Positions 26,806-35,210 of a stretch of 64,000 bases of DNA are shown here, piece after piece. The DNA is taken from positions 62,001-126,000 of the forward strand of contig CABJAP010000005.1 in assembly GCA_902363595.1 (NCBI GenBank), in the 5' to 3' direction. The DNA is from Clostridia bacterium (lineage in GTDB: Bacteria > Bacillota > Clostridia > Peptostreptococcales > Anaerovoracaceae). Position 1 is the stretch's first letter. Each line of letters begins with the position of its first letter. A model generated the notes under the pieces. It made no database searches, was not told the origin of the DNA, and saw only the letters and a program-made list of their open reading frames with translations. Made by a program: the position numbers and the translations under genes.

Positions 26806-27906
26806 ATGAAAGTAATTATGACAGGCGGCGGCACCGGCGGACATATTTATCCGGCCATCGCCATTGCAGATAAACTTAAAGAACGTTATCCGGGCAGCCA
26901 AATTCTCTTTGTCGGTACGGAGCACGGTTTGGAAAAGAAGATCGTACCGGAAAACGGTTATCCGATCGAATTCATTACCGTGGCGGGATTCAACCGGAAA
27001 AATCCGCTGAAAAACATCGAAGTTATGAAAAAGCTCAGCAAGGGCAGCAAGCAGGCCAAGCAGCTGATTAAAGCATTCGATCCGGATCTGGTCATTGGAA
27101 CCGGCGGATATGTATGCGGACCTGTAGTGAGGGCAGCCCATAAAGCAGGGGTTAAAACCTATACCCACGAGCAGAATGCATTTCCGGGCGTAACCAATAA
27201 GCTTTTGGAAAAGTACGTTGAAAAAATGTTTTTGGGCTTTCCGGAAGCGCAGAAATATTTTAAACATAGGAAAAAGCATGTCATCTGCGGAAATCCGGTA
27301 CGAAGCGTCTTCTTCAACGCTGATCGGCGCGCTTCCCGCAGAAAGCTGGGATTTTCTGAAGATGATTTCATTCTGCTGGTCTTCGGCGGCAGCCAGGGCG
27401 CAGGCAGAATCAACAAGGCCATGCTCAGTGTGATTGAAGTGCTCAATGGAATGGAGAACGTTCAGGTCTGCATGGCTACCGGGACCAGGTATTACGATGC
27501 CATCCTCAATGAATTGCGGGAGGAGCGGGGCGTTAAACTGGCGGATAACATTCATATTTTGGAATATATCAGCAATATGGACGAATATTTATCCGCATCC
27601 GATCTGGTGATCAGCAGGAGCGGAGCGTTGACCGTCGCGGAGGTGACGGTTTGCGGCAAAGCGGCGATCTTTATTCCGTCGCCCATCGTTACCGGCAACC
27701 ACCAGTATTATAATGCCAAAGCGGTCGCTGACCACGGCGGAGCAGTCATTATCGAAGAAAAGGATATGGATAATGAAAAGCTGATCGCCCAGATTATGAA
27801 ACTGAAAAACGATCCGCAGAAGATCGCGGAAATGTCCCGACGCAGCAAAGAGTGCGCGCCCATGGACGCGGTGGAGATTATTTGCAACAATCTGGATATC
27901 CAGTAA
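26806..27906 (+). CDS. murG: UDP-GlcNAc--lipid I N-acetylglucosaminyltransferase
   Basis: A full-length GT28-family enzyme (366 residues) with the N-terminal GGGTGGHIYPA loop that contacts lipid I, THEQNAFPG, the second glycine loop GGSQGA and the UDP-GlcNAc site SRSGALTVAE. It makes lipid II at the inner face of the membrane. AGGAG before the ATG. Confidence 0.97.
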   Translation: MKVIMTGGGTGGHIYPAIAIADKLKERYPGSQILFVGTEHGLEKKIVPENGYPIEFITVAGFNRKNPLKNIEVMKKLSKGSKQAKQLIKAFDPDLVIGTGGYVCGPVVRAAHKAGVKTYTHEQNAFPGVTNKLLEKYVEKMFLGFPEAQKYFKHRKKHVICGNPVRSVFFNADRRASRRKLGFSEDDFILLVFGGSQGAGRINKAMLSVIEVLNGMENVQVCMATGTRYYDAILNELREERGVKLADNIHILEYISNMDEYLSASDLVISRSGALTVAEVTVCGKAAIFIPSPIVTGNHQYYNAKAVADHGGAVIIEEKDMDNEKLIAQIMKLKNDPQKIAEMSRRSKECAPMDAVEIICNNLDIQ

Positions 27907-27916
27907 CTTAAAAGAT

Positions 27917-27950
27917 ACCTCCAGCATACTATGAAGTATGTTTTGGAGGT
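27917..27950 (+). promoter_or_regulatory. Hairpin that buries the murA ribosome binding site
   Basis: ACCTCCA (27917-27923) pairs with TGGAGGT (27944-27950), and CATACT (27925-27930) with AGTATG (27935-27940) around an ATGA loop. The murA Shine-Dalgarno GGAGGT is the 3' strand of the stem. It could hold translation of murA below that of murG, or act as a weak terminator since GTTTTATAATTT follows. Confidence 0.6.
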
Positions 27951-27960
27951 GTTTTATAAT

Positions 27961-29223
27961 TTGGAAAGCTATCATATACGGGGCGGGAATCCAATCAGCG
28001 GGGAATACAAGGTAAACGGAGCAAAAAATGCTGCTCTGCCGATCCTGGCCGCCTCCATTGTCACCAATGATGAAAATCTGTTTACCGGTTGTCCGCGCAT
28101 CTCAGATGCGGCCATTATGGGAGAAATTCTTAGATCGCTGGGATGCAGGACTGAGGAGAACGGAGGCTGTGTTCTCGTTGATACGGCGGGGTTAATAGAA
28201 TATGAAGTGCCTTCTGCCCTAATGGAAAAGATGCGGTCTTCCATCTTTTTAGTGGGGCCCCTTCTGACGCGCTGCGGCAAAGCGGTGATCAGCCAGCCGG
28301 GCGGATGCGCCATTGGAAAAAGGCCCATCGATATACATATTAAAGCCCTCTCCCAGCTGGGTGTATCCATGAAAGAGGATGGTCAGAAACTGGAGTTTAC
28401 CGGCAATCAAATGACTGGAACCAATATTATACTGGACTTCCCTAGTGTGGGAGCAACGGAAAATGTTATTCTGGCCGCCTTAGGAGCAAAAGGGGAGACC
28501 GTGATCCACAACAGCGCCAGGGAACCGGAGATCATGGATTTACAGACGTATTTAAATGGCTGCGGCGCGCAGATTAAAGGCGCCGGTACATCCCAGATTA
28601 CCATTAAGGGCGGTCTGCCTCTCCATGGTAGCCAGCATTCTATCATGGGCGATCGCATCGAAGCGGGAACCTTTCTCATGGCTGCCGCCGGAACCGGCGG
28701 AGAACTGCTGGTGAAAGGAATCGAAAGCGGAGCGTTAAGATCCCTTGTGAAGTATCTCAAACATGCCGGATGCAAGGTGAGGAGGGAGCCTCATGAAATT
28801 TGGCTCAAAGGGCCAGAGCGCCTTTGCGGCGTGGGAAAGGTGCAAACTGGCCCCTATCCCGACTTTGCCACCGATCTGCAGCCCCAATTCACGACAATCA
28901 TGACTGCTGCCGAGGGGAAGAGCCGAATTATCGAAACTATTTTTGAAAATCGGTTTAAATATACGCAGCAATTGATAAAAATGGGCGCAGATATTGAAAT
29001 TTTGCAGAGAGTCGCTATAATAGAGGGAGTAGAGTTCCTTGAAGGCTCGTGTGTGGCCGCAGAAGATCTTCGCGGCGGGGCGGCGCTGGTACTGGCCGGC
29101 CTGATGGCGCAGGGAGAGACCATCGTGCAGAATGTCCATTATATTGAGCGGGGCTACTGCGATCTTCATGGAGAACTGAAAAAACTAGGCGGGGATATCG
29201 GAAAGCATTATGAGAAAACATGA
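27961..29223 (+). CDS. murA: UDP-N-acetylglucosamine 1-carboxyvinyltransferase
   Basis: The first committed step of peptidoglycan synthesis: transfer of enolpyruvyl from PEP to UDP-GlcNAc. The loop PGGCAIGKRPIDIH holds the cysteine attacked by fosfomycin (Cys in GGCAIG), and the start has NGAKNAALPILAA. TTG at 27961 is chosen because GGAGGT lies 10 nt upstream and homology begins there; an upstream ATG at 27931 falls in the hairpin loop. 420 residues is the family's length. Confidence 0.94.
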   Translation: MESYHIRGGNPISGEYKVNGAKNAALPILAASIVTNDENLFTGCPRISDAAIMGEILRSLGCRTEENGGCVLVDTAGLIEYEVPSALMEKMRSSIFLVGPLLTRCGKAVISQPGGCAIGKRPIDIHIKALSQLGVSMKEDGQKLEFTGNQMTGTNIILDFPSVGATENVILAALGAKGETVIHNSAREPEIMDLQTYLNGCGAQIKGAGTSQITIKGGLPLHGSQHSIMGDRIEAGTFLMAAAGTGGELLVKGIESGALRSLVKYLKHAGCKVRREPHEIWLKGPERLCGVGKVQTGPYPDFATDLQPQFTTIMTAAEGKSRIIETIFENRFKYTQQLIKMGADIEILQRVAIIEGVEFLEGSCVAAEDLRGGAALVLAGLMAQGETIVQNVHYIERGYCDLHGELKKLGGDIGKHYEKT

Positions 29224-30064
29224 GACAAAACAATTCGACTGGGAGCAGGAATCAAGTAGCCCGGACGAAGAAAACAGGGAATACATAGAAGGGGCGCCGG
29301 AGCACGCCCCTTCTGAAGTATCAGCGAATAAAGTACCGAGAAAGAAACGGAAAAAGAAGCGGTACGTGTTGAAGCTGCTGCTTTTGATTCTCATTTGTGT
29401 AGGCCTCTATTTTTTCCTGCGGTCAAGCATTTTTAATATCAAAACCATCAATGTGGCGGAAAGTACTCATTTTACTGCTGAACAGATACAGGAAATGGCC
29501 GGCCTTAAGACAGGAATGAACCTATTTTCCTTCAAGGGCGGAACATGCGCGGACAAGCTGGAAGAAAATCCGTTTATCCGAGAAGCGAAGATAAAGCGCA
29601 AGCTTCCGGACACAGTCACCATCGAGCTTGCTGAACGGCAGGAGCTTGCTATCCTGGCAAAAGATAAGGAGTATGTAGTGATCGACGGCGAGGGAGTTGT
29701 CTTGCAGATCGCAGAGCAGGCGCCCCAGCTGACTCTTTTAAGCGGCATTACGATCGCAGATGCCGAGGAAAACAAGCCAGTGTCGGTTAAAGAGGAGACC
29801 AATTATCATAAAGCCATGCGCATTCTTAACGAAATGGTAAAAGCAGATTTGTATTTTAAACAGATTGACGTTTCTGAAGTGGTGGTTAAGGCTTATGTGA
29901 CGGATCAGCTTTACTGTCTGGGAAAGACGAAAAACCTGCTGAAAAGCATGGAAGAAGGAAATCTTCAGGCCGTGATCTATGATCTGTATAAAAAAGGTGA
30001 GAAAAAAGCGGTTGTCAATGTTGGTGATGACGAGTATTTTTCCGTCGACATAAAGAGCAAATAG
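29210..30064 (+). CDS. divIB: Cell division protein DivIB/FtsQ
   Basis: The 284-residue product has an acidic then very basic cytoplasmic tail (about 1-55), one membrane span (LKLLLLILICVGLYFFL, about 56-74) and an extracellular POTRA domain (FNIKTINVAESTHFTAEQIQEMAGL) followed by the FtsQ domain. It scaffolds FtsL in the divisome. It overlaps murA by 14 bp. Confidence 0.92.
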   Translation: MRKHETKQFDWEQESSSPDEENREYIEGAPEHAPSEVSANKVPRKKRKKKRYVLKLLLLILICVGLYFFLRSSIFNIKTINVAESTHFTAEQIQEMAGLKTGMNLFSFKGGTCADKLEENPFIREAKIKRKLPDTVTIELAERQELAILAKDKEYVVIDGEGVVLQIAEQAPQLTLLSGITIADAEENKPVSVKEETNYHKAMRILNEMVKADLYFKQIDVSEVVVKAYVTDQLYCLGKTKNLLKSMEEGNLQAVIYDLYKKGEKKAVVNVGDDEYFSVDIKSK

Positions 30065-30073
30065 GAGACAATC

Positions 30074-30799
30074 ATGGCAAAATATAAAGGGATTGCCGTT
30101 GCCGCGGTGCTGACATTTTTAATCGGATTCATTATTTCCATACAAATCAGCACTACAGAGGGAGATGATCAGGGAGCGCTGGTACCTCTGGCCAAGATTA
30201 AGGGATACGAGGCGCAGCTGAAAGAGGCTACGGAGGAAAAGGAAGCGGCGCTTTCCCGCCTTGGGGAGCTGGAAGATCGGATGGCAGAGATTGAGAAGAG
30301 CAAGGCTGGCGAGAACAGTTCGGTAAAATCCATGGTCGAAGAAAATGAAAAAAATAAAATGCTGGCGGGCTTGGTGGATGTTTACGGGCCCGGTCTTGTG
30401 GTGGAAATAAAAGATCCACCGGCAAAAGTAGAAGGGGCGGAGGATTTCAGTCTCATCGCCTATAATTATGAGTATTTGCTCAATGTAGTCAACAAGTTAA
30501 AAGAGGCGGGAGCCGAGGCAATTTCCATCAATGGGGAACGTATTGTTCAGACTACGGAAATCAGTCTGGCGGGCGACAATATTAATATTAACGGCAAAGC
30601 AACGGCCCAGCCTTACACCATAAACGCCATCGGTCCGGGTGATACTATGGACGCAGCTATTACCATACGCGCCGGTGTGGTTGAAACCATGAAAAATCAA
30701 GGACTGATTGTTACCACCAAAAAGAAAGACCGTATTGAGATCCCCCGTTATACGGGTGTGATCAATTTCAAATACGCAAAGCCGGTTAAAGACGAATAA
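30074..30799 (+). CDS. DUF881 membrane protein, first copy
   Basis: The 241-residue protein has an N-terminal membrane span, a coiled coil (KGYEAQLKEATEEKEAALSRLGELEDRMAEIEKS, broken here as residues 45-80) and the DUF881 domain with LLNVVNKLKEAGAEAISINGERI and the following INAIG region. DUF881 proteins sit beside division genes in Firmicutes and Actinobacteria; their biochemical role is unknown. The neighbouring gene is a paralogue. Confidence 0.88.
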   Translation: MAKYKGIAVAAVLTFLIGFIISIQISTTEGDDQGALVPLAKIKGYEAQLKEATEEKEAALSRLGELEDRMAEIEKSKAGENSSVKSMVEENEKNKMLAGLVDVYGPGLVVEIKDPPAKVEGAEDFSLIAYNYEYLLNVVNKLKEAGAEAISINGERIVQTTEISLAGDNININGKATAQPYTINAIGPGDTMDAAITIRAGVVETMKNQGLIVTTKKKDRIEIPRYTGVINFKYAKPVKDE

Positions 30800-30810
30800 G
30801 GTGCGTGCAG

Positions 30811-31515
30811 ATGAAGAAGATTTTAGGAGTGGCGGCGCTTTGCTTTTTGGTCGGAGCAGGCATTATGATTCAGGCAAAGATGACCGACGGCGAGCGGCTG
30901 TATGTTTCACAGAAAACAGTGGATGATTATAAAGCCCAGATCCAAGCTGAAAAAGAGGCGCTTTCCGAAGTGGAAGAATTGATATCCCAGGCCGAAAATA
31001 ATCTGACCTTGTACAACAAAGAAGACGGAAAAAAGCTGCAAAAAGCGTTGAAAAGCGATTTGCTGAAGAATCGCATGTTTGCCGGTACAAAGACCGTTCA
31101 CGGCGAGGGTGTTGTCATTACGGTGGACGACGGTACTGGTCCGGTAAAAAATGGAAGCGAAATTAACAGCCTCCTGGTGCACGATAATGATATCCTGCGG
31201 ATTATTAATGAACTGAAAGCAGCGGGAGCAGAAGCCATATCCGTCAACGGACAGCGGATCATCGAAACCACTTCCGTGTCCTGTGCCGGATATACGGTTC
31301 GTATCAACGGCACCACTTATGCCAGGCCCTTTGTCATCTGTGCAATCGGAGACAGTACCAAATTGACAGATCGGCTTATCGGCGCTTACGGCTATGGAAA
31401 GGAACTCCAGGAATGGGGCGTTCAGTTCAAAATCCAATCCACTTCCGGCATTGAAATTGCCGGGTATGACAAAACTCCGTATTTTCTCTATATGAAAGAA
31501 CAGAAAGGGGACTGA
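30811..31515 (+). CDS. DUF881 membrane protein, second copy
   Basis: A 234-residue paralogue of the preceding protein with the same order: membrane span, coiled coil, DUF881 domain (IINELKAAGAEAISVNGQRII). ATG at 30811 is preferred over GTG at 30805 because AAGGTG lies 7 nt before it. The tandem arrangement suggests the two form a heteromer at the division site (inference). Confidence 0.87.
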   Translation: MKKILGVAALCFLVGAGIMIQAKMTDGERLYVSQKTVDDYKAQIQAEKEALSEVEELISQAENNLTLYNKEDGKKLQKALKSDLLKNRMFAGTKTVHGEGVVITVDDGTGPVKNGSEINSLLVHDNDILRIINELKAAGAEAISVNGQRIIETTSVSCAGYTVRINGTTYARPFVICAIGDSTKLTDRLIGAYGYGKELQEWGVQFKIQSTSGIEIAGYDKTPYFLYMKEQKGD

Positions 31516-31519
31516 TGAT

Positions 31520-31879
31520 TTGATTATCGCAATGACAATCGCGCTGATTCTGGGACTGATCTGCGGATTCGCGCTGAATATCACTTATCCCACAGAATAT
31601 ACATTTTACATTACGATGGCATTGCTGGCGGCGATGGACTCTTTAGTGGGAGCGATACGGGCCGATTTGGAGGAGAAGTACGATACCACCATCTTCGTTT
31701 CAGGGTTCATAACCAATGCGTTATTGGCAGGAGTACTGACTTTTGTAGGCGATAAACTGGGGATTCCCCTTTATTATGCGGCTATCTTTGTATTCGGCGG
31801 CAGGCTTTTTAACAATCTTGCTGCCATCCGAAGAATCATCATCCAGAGATATCGCGACAAAAAACAGCAGAAAATGTAG
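31520..31879 (+). CDS. sbp: Small basic protein (Sbp, DUF1290)
   Basis: Three to four hydrophobic segments in 119 residues and the motif AAMDSLVGAIRADLEEKYD identify the small basic protein commonly found between divIB and ftsZ in Firmicutes. Function unknown. The start is TTG with AAAGGGG 10 nt upstream; ATG at 31532 is possible. It is the last gene before the ftsZ promoter. Confidence 0.85.
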   Translation: MIIAMTIALILGLICGFALNITYPTEYTFYITMALLAAMDSLVGAIRADLEEKYDTTIFVSGFITNALLAGVLTFVGDKLGIPLYYAAIFVFGGRLFNNLAAIRRIIIQRYRDKKQQKM

Positions 31880-31944
31880 ATTTTTTACGGTAAAAAAGTG
31901 GTATTTTAATTGGAAAAACAGGTGCATAGGCCGTTTCTTTATGC

Positions 31945-31950
31945 TATAAT
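31945..31950 (+). promoter_or_regulatory. Extended -10 promoter element for ftsZ
   Basis: TGCTATAAT: a perfect TATAAT with the TGn extension, 119 bp before the ftsZ start. No good -35, as expected for extended -10 promoters. A short hairpin (AACCTGC-TTTATT-GCAGGTT near 31995-32014) lies in the leader. Confidence 0.6.
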
Positions 31951-32068
31951 GTACGCAATGGCTTTTGCGGCAAGGCCGTAAAGAGGCGTACATGAAACCT
32001 GCTTTATTGCAGGTTGCGGGTTATAAATGACGGTAAGTTGTATAAAAAAGTATGGGAGGTAGTTTCTG

Positions 32069-33187
32069 ATGTTACAATTTGAAATGAACGAGTCAACACC
32101 GGCAAAAATAAAAGTAGTTGGTGTGGGCGGCGGCGGATGTAACGCAGTGAATAGAATGATAGATGCAGGCATGCAGGGTGTGGCCTACATAGCGATAAAT
32201 ACGGACAAGCAGGCGCTTTCGCGCTGCAAAGCGGAAACCAAGCTGCAGATCGGCGAAAAATTAACAAAAGGATTGGGCGCGGGCGGCAACCCTGAGATCG
32301 GCCAGAAATCAGCGGAAGAAAACCTGGAAGACCTGTCCAAGTTCATAACCGGTGCGGATATGGTGTTCATCACAGCCGGTATGGGCGGCGGCACCGGAAC
32401 CGGGGCGGCGCCCATCGTTGCCAAAGTTGCCAAGGATATGGGAATTCTCACCGTAGGCGTAGTGACTAAGCCCTTTACCTTTGAAGGAAAAAAACGCGGG
32501 GAGCATGCTGAGCTGGGAATCAAATTTTTGAAAAAATTTGTTGACTCTCTGGTGATCGTTCCCAATGACAAACTCCTGGAAACAGTGGAAGAAAATACTT
32601 CCCTTCTGGAAGCTTTTGATATGGCTGACGAAGTTCTCAAACAAGGCATACAGGGCATTTCCGAACTGATTATCGACGATGCGCTGATCAATTTGGACTT
32701 TGCAGATGTAACCACGGTTATGAAGGACAGAGGCATCGCACATATGGGCGTGGGAAAAGGATCCGGGGAAAACCGGGTTACCGACGCAGTCAAAGATGCT
32801 ATTGAAAGTCCGCTGCTTGAAACCAGTATTGATGGAGCTAAAGCAGTGCTCATCAACGTTACCGGCGGATATGACCTGGGAATGCTGGAAGCCAACGAAG
32901 CGGCCAGCGAAATTGAAAAGGCGGCGGATGACAACGCCATCATCATATTCGGAGCGGCGATCAAAGAAGATATCAAAGACGAGATTTTTATCACGGTCAT
33001 TGCCACTGGCTTTGAAAGCAGACCCAGCGCCGATCTTCTGGGAGGCGATCTGATGCCGGAGCATACCGGTGAAGAAAAGAAAGAGAGCGAGATCACAAGC
33101 TCAATTTTGGACGAAAAGAACGAAAAAGAAAGCGGCAGCCTAATCGATAACGACTTTAAAATCCCGCCCTTCTTATCATCCAAGTAG
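32069..33187 (+). CDS. ftsZ: Cell division GTPase FtsZ
   Basis: The 372-residue tubulin homologue carries the nucleotide-binding [13 protein letters not shown], the tubulin signature [10 protein letters not shown] and the T7-loop region NLDFADV. The C-terminal linker and short conserved tail ([11 protein letters not shown]) are present, with DIPPFLR-like residues that bind partner proteins. It polymerises into the Z ring. No ftsA precedes it; the membrane tether must be another protein. Confidence 0.98.
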   Translation: MLQFEMNESTPAKIKVVGVGGGGCNAVNRMIDAGMQGVAYIAINTDKQALSRCKAETKLQIGEKLTKGLGAGGNPEIGQKSAEENLEDLSKFITGADMVFITAGMGGGTGTGAAPIVAKVAKDMGILTVGVVTKPFTFEGKKRGEHAELGIKFLKKFVDSLVIVPNDKLLETVEENTSLLEAFDMADEVLKQGIQGISELIIDDALINLDFADVTTVMKDRGIAHMGVGKGSGENRVTDAVKDAIESPLLETSIDGAKAVLINVTGGYDLGMLEANEAASEIEKAADDNAIIIFGAAIKEDIKDEIFITVIATGFESRPSADLLGGDLMPEHTGEEKKESEITSSILDEKNEKESGSLIDNDFKIPPFLSSK

Positions 33188-33206
33188 AACCAATTCTGTA
33201 TAATAA

Positions 33207-33236
33207 GGAAGAGCCGGTGATGAACCGGCTTTTCTT
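33207..33236 (+). terminator. Intrinsic terminator of ftsZ
   Basis: AAGAGCCGG / CCGGCTTTT stem (33209-33217 and 33225-33233), loop TGATGAA, T-rich end. Confidence 0.85.
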
Positions 33237-33260
33237 CATAAAAAACGTGCGCATGACGAA

Positions 33261-33355
33261 ATCAAAGATTCCTATGCACACATGTCGCTGACAAGCAGCG
33301 ACGCTTCGCAAGGTACGTTCTTTGAAACTCCGTCAATATCGTCCAAGACGATATT
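33261..33355. repeat. Cluster of small perfect hairpins before the TrmH-type gene
   Basis: TCAAAGA...TCTTTGA (33262-33268 and 33319-33325), GTCGCT...AGCGAC (33284-33289 and 33297-33302) and a 9-bp stem with a three-base loop AATATCGTC-CAA-GACGATATT (33335-33355). Its minus strand shares TTTCAAAGAACG-TACC with the 78-bp repeats at 14.7 kb. Confidence 0.6.
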
Positions 33356-33375
33356 TCCTACGTTATAAAAAACAT

Positions 33376-34143
33376 ATGAAGAAAATTACATCAAAGGAAA
33401 ACCAAATATTCAAGCTGTGCAGCAAACTGACCATGCGGAAACACCGGGATCAGGAAGGGCTCTATCTGATCGAGGGAGAGAAGCTAGTCAGAGAAGCCAT
33501 TGAAAGCGGACAACGGATAAAGGTGATCGCGGCAGCAGAAAGCAGCGGCCTGCGGCCTGACTTTTCCGAAGAAATCGTTTTTATGGAGGACAAGCTTTTT
33601 ACAAAGCTGGCCCAGACGAAGACGACTCAGGGCATTCTGGCAGTTGTGGAAACGCGGGAACTGACGGAAGAAGAATTCCTGAAAAAGACAGCCCGCAAAT
33701 CAGGCAATGTGGTTCTGCTGGACCGCCTGCAGGATCCGGGCAACATCGGTACCATCATCAGGACGGCGGACGCGGCCGGCTACAGCGGCGTTATGACCAT
33801 CAAGGGAACGGCCGATCTTTATTCCTTAAAAATCGTTCGCGCAGCAGCAGGTTCCCTATTCCGCATGCCCGTGTTTTCCGCGGATTCGCCTTCGCAGGCC
33901 GTATCGGTTTTGGAGGCCGCGGGAAAAACCATATTTGCTACGGGATTTGATACGGATTTGTATTACTACGATGTGGATATGAAGCGGAACATCGGTTTGA
34001 TCATCGGCAATGAGGGAAATGGCATTTCTCCGGAGCTGATGGCAATGGCCCACCGGATCATCAAGATACCAATGGACGGCGATATCGATTCCCTCAATGC
34101 TTCCGTGGCGGCGGGAATTCTGATGTATGAGTCCATGAGATAG
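33376..34143 (+). CDS. TrmH/SpoU-family RNA 2'-O-methyltransferase
   Basis: A SPOUT methyltransferase of 255 residues from the ATG at 33376 (an upstream in-frame ATG at 33322 lies in the hairpin cluster and is unlikely). The N-terminal substrate-binding part (KHRDQEGLYLIEGEKLVREA) is followed by the knotted SAM site: LDRLQDPGNIGTIIRTADAAG, then IGNEGNGIS, then IPMDGDIDSLNASVAAGI. It methylates a ribose in rRNA or tRNA. In many Clostridia it sits just before pheS, as here. Confidence 0.93.
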   Translation: MKKITSKENQIFKLCSKLTMRKHRDQEGLYLIEGEKLVREAIESGQRIKVIAAAESSGLRPDFSEEIVFMEDKLFTKLAQTKTTQGILAVVETRELTEEEFLKKTARKSGNVVLLDRLQDPGNIGTIIRTADAAGYSGVMTIKGTADLYSLKIVRAAAGSLFRMPVFSADSPSQAVSVLEAAGKTIFATGFDTDLYYYDVDMKRNIGLIIGNEGNGISPELMAMAHRIIKIPMDGDIDSLNASVAAGILMYESMR

Positions 34144-34175
34144 ATAAAAGACTAATTTTGGAGAGGTAAAAACAT

Positions 34176-35198
34176 ATGCAAACTCAATTAAACAAAATTT
34201 TGCAGGAGGCAAAAGAACAGTTAGAAAAGGCAAAGACATTGGCCGAAACGGACGAGGTCCGGGTTAAGGTACTGGGAAAAAAAGGCCAGCTGACTGAAAT
34301 TCTAAAAGGCATGAAAAAGCTTTCGCCGGATGAGAAAAAAGAACTGGGGCAGGCCGCCAACAAAGTGAGAAACCAAGTAGAGACCCTGCTGGAAGAAAAG
34401 TTTGCGCAGGTAAAAGCCGCCGCAAAGGAAGCGCAGTTTAAACTTGAGAAAATCGACGTAACGGAGCCGGGCGAAGATATGAGCCTGGGCGTAAAACATC
34501 CGATCACCATTACCATCGAAGAAATTTCGGATATCTTTATGTCCATGGGTTACTCCATCGCAGAAGGCCCCCAGGTTGAGAGCGTGTTCAATGCCTTTGA
34601 CGCCCTTAATTCTCCCAAGAACCATCCTTCAAGAGATGTAACGGACACTTTCTATATTGCAAAAGATACGGTCTTAAGGCCGCACACGTCTTCTGTACAG
34701 ATTCGAACCCTTATGAGCCAGCAGCCGCCGATTAAAATCATCGCGCCGGGCAGATGCTTCCGCTGTGATACGCCGGATGCCACCCACTCGCCGATGTTTC
34801 ATCAGGTAGAGGGGCTGATCGTGGACGAAGGAATCACCATGGCCGACTTAAAGGGTACCTTGGACAGCATGGCAAAGCAGCTCTTCGGATCTTCTACAAA
34901 GACCAAATTCAGACCGCATCACTTCCCCTTTACCGAACCGAGCGCGGAAATGGACGTTTCCTGTTTCAAATGCGGCGGCAAAGGCTGCCGAATCTGCAAA
35001 GGCAGCGGCTGGATTGAGATTCTCGGCTGTGGCATGGTACACCCTAACGTTCTGGCAGTAGGCGGAATCGATACGGAAAAATACACCGGATTCGCCTTTG
35101 GCATGGGTGTGGAAAGAATTGCAATGTTAAAGTATGGCGTTGATGATATCCGTCTTTTCTACGAAAACGATATGCGTTTCATCAACCAGTTCAAATAG
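34176..35198 (+). CDS. pheS: Phenylalanine--tRNA ligase alpha subunit
   Basis: At 340 residues it has the N-terminal coiled coil that grips tRNA(Phe) and the class II catalytic core: motif 2 (RCFRCDTPDATHSPMFHQVEG, centred near residue 195) and motif 3 (GFAFGMGVERIAML). It pairs with PheT to charge tRNA(Phe). A CxxC-type cluster CFKCGGKGCRICKGSGW is present as in many bacterial PheS. No T-box leader is seen in the 32-bp gap upstream. Confidence 0.98.
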   Translation: MQTQLNKILQEAKEQLEKAKTLAETDEVRVKVLGKKGQLTEILKGMKKLSPDEKKELGQAANKVRNQVETLLEEKFAQVKAAAKEAQFKLEKIDVTEPGEDMSLGVKHPITITIEEISDIFMSMGYSIAEGPQVESVFNAFDALNSPKNHPSRDVTDTFYIAKDTVLRPHTSSVQIRTLMSQQPPIKIIAPGRCFRCDTPDATHSPMFHQVEGLIVDEGITMADLKGTLDSMAKQLFGSSTKTKFRPHHFPFTEPSAEMDVSCFKCGGKGCRICKGSGWIEILGCGMVHPNVLAVGGIDTEKYTGFAFGMGVERIAMLKYGVDDIRLFYENDMRFINQFK

Positions 35199-35210
35199 GA
35201 GGTGCCGTAG

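Noticed and set aside
31992..32030. 12-codon ORF in the ftsZ leader
   Set aside because: No ribosome binding site; the stretch is better seen as a hairpin.
34144..34175. T-box leader before pheS
   Set aside because: Only 32 bp lie between the methyltransferase stop and the pheS start, too short for a T-box.
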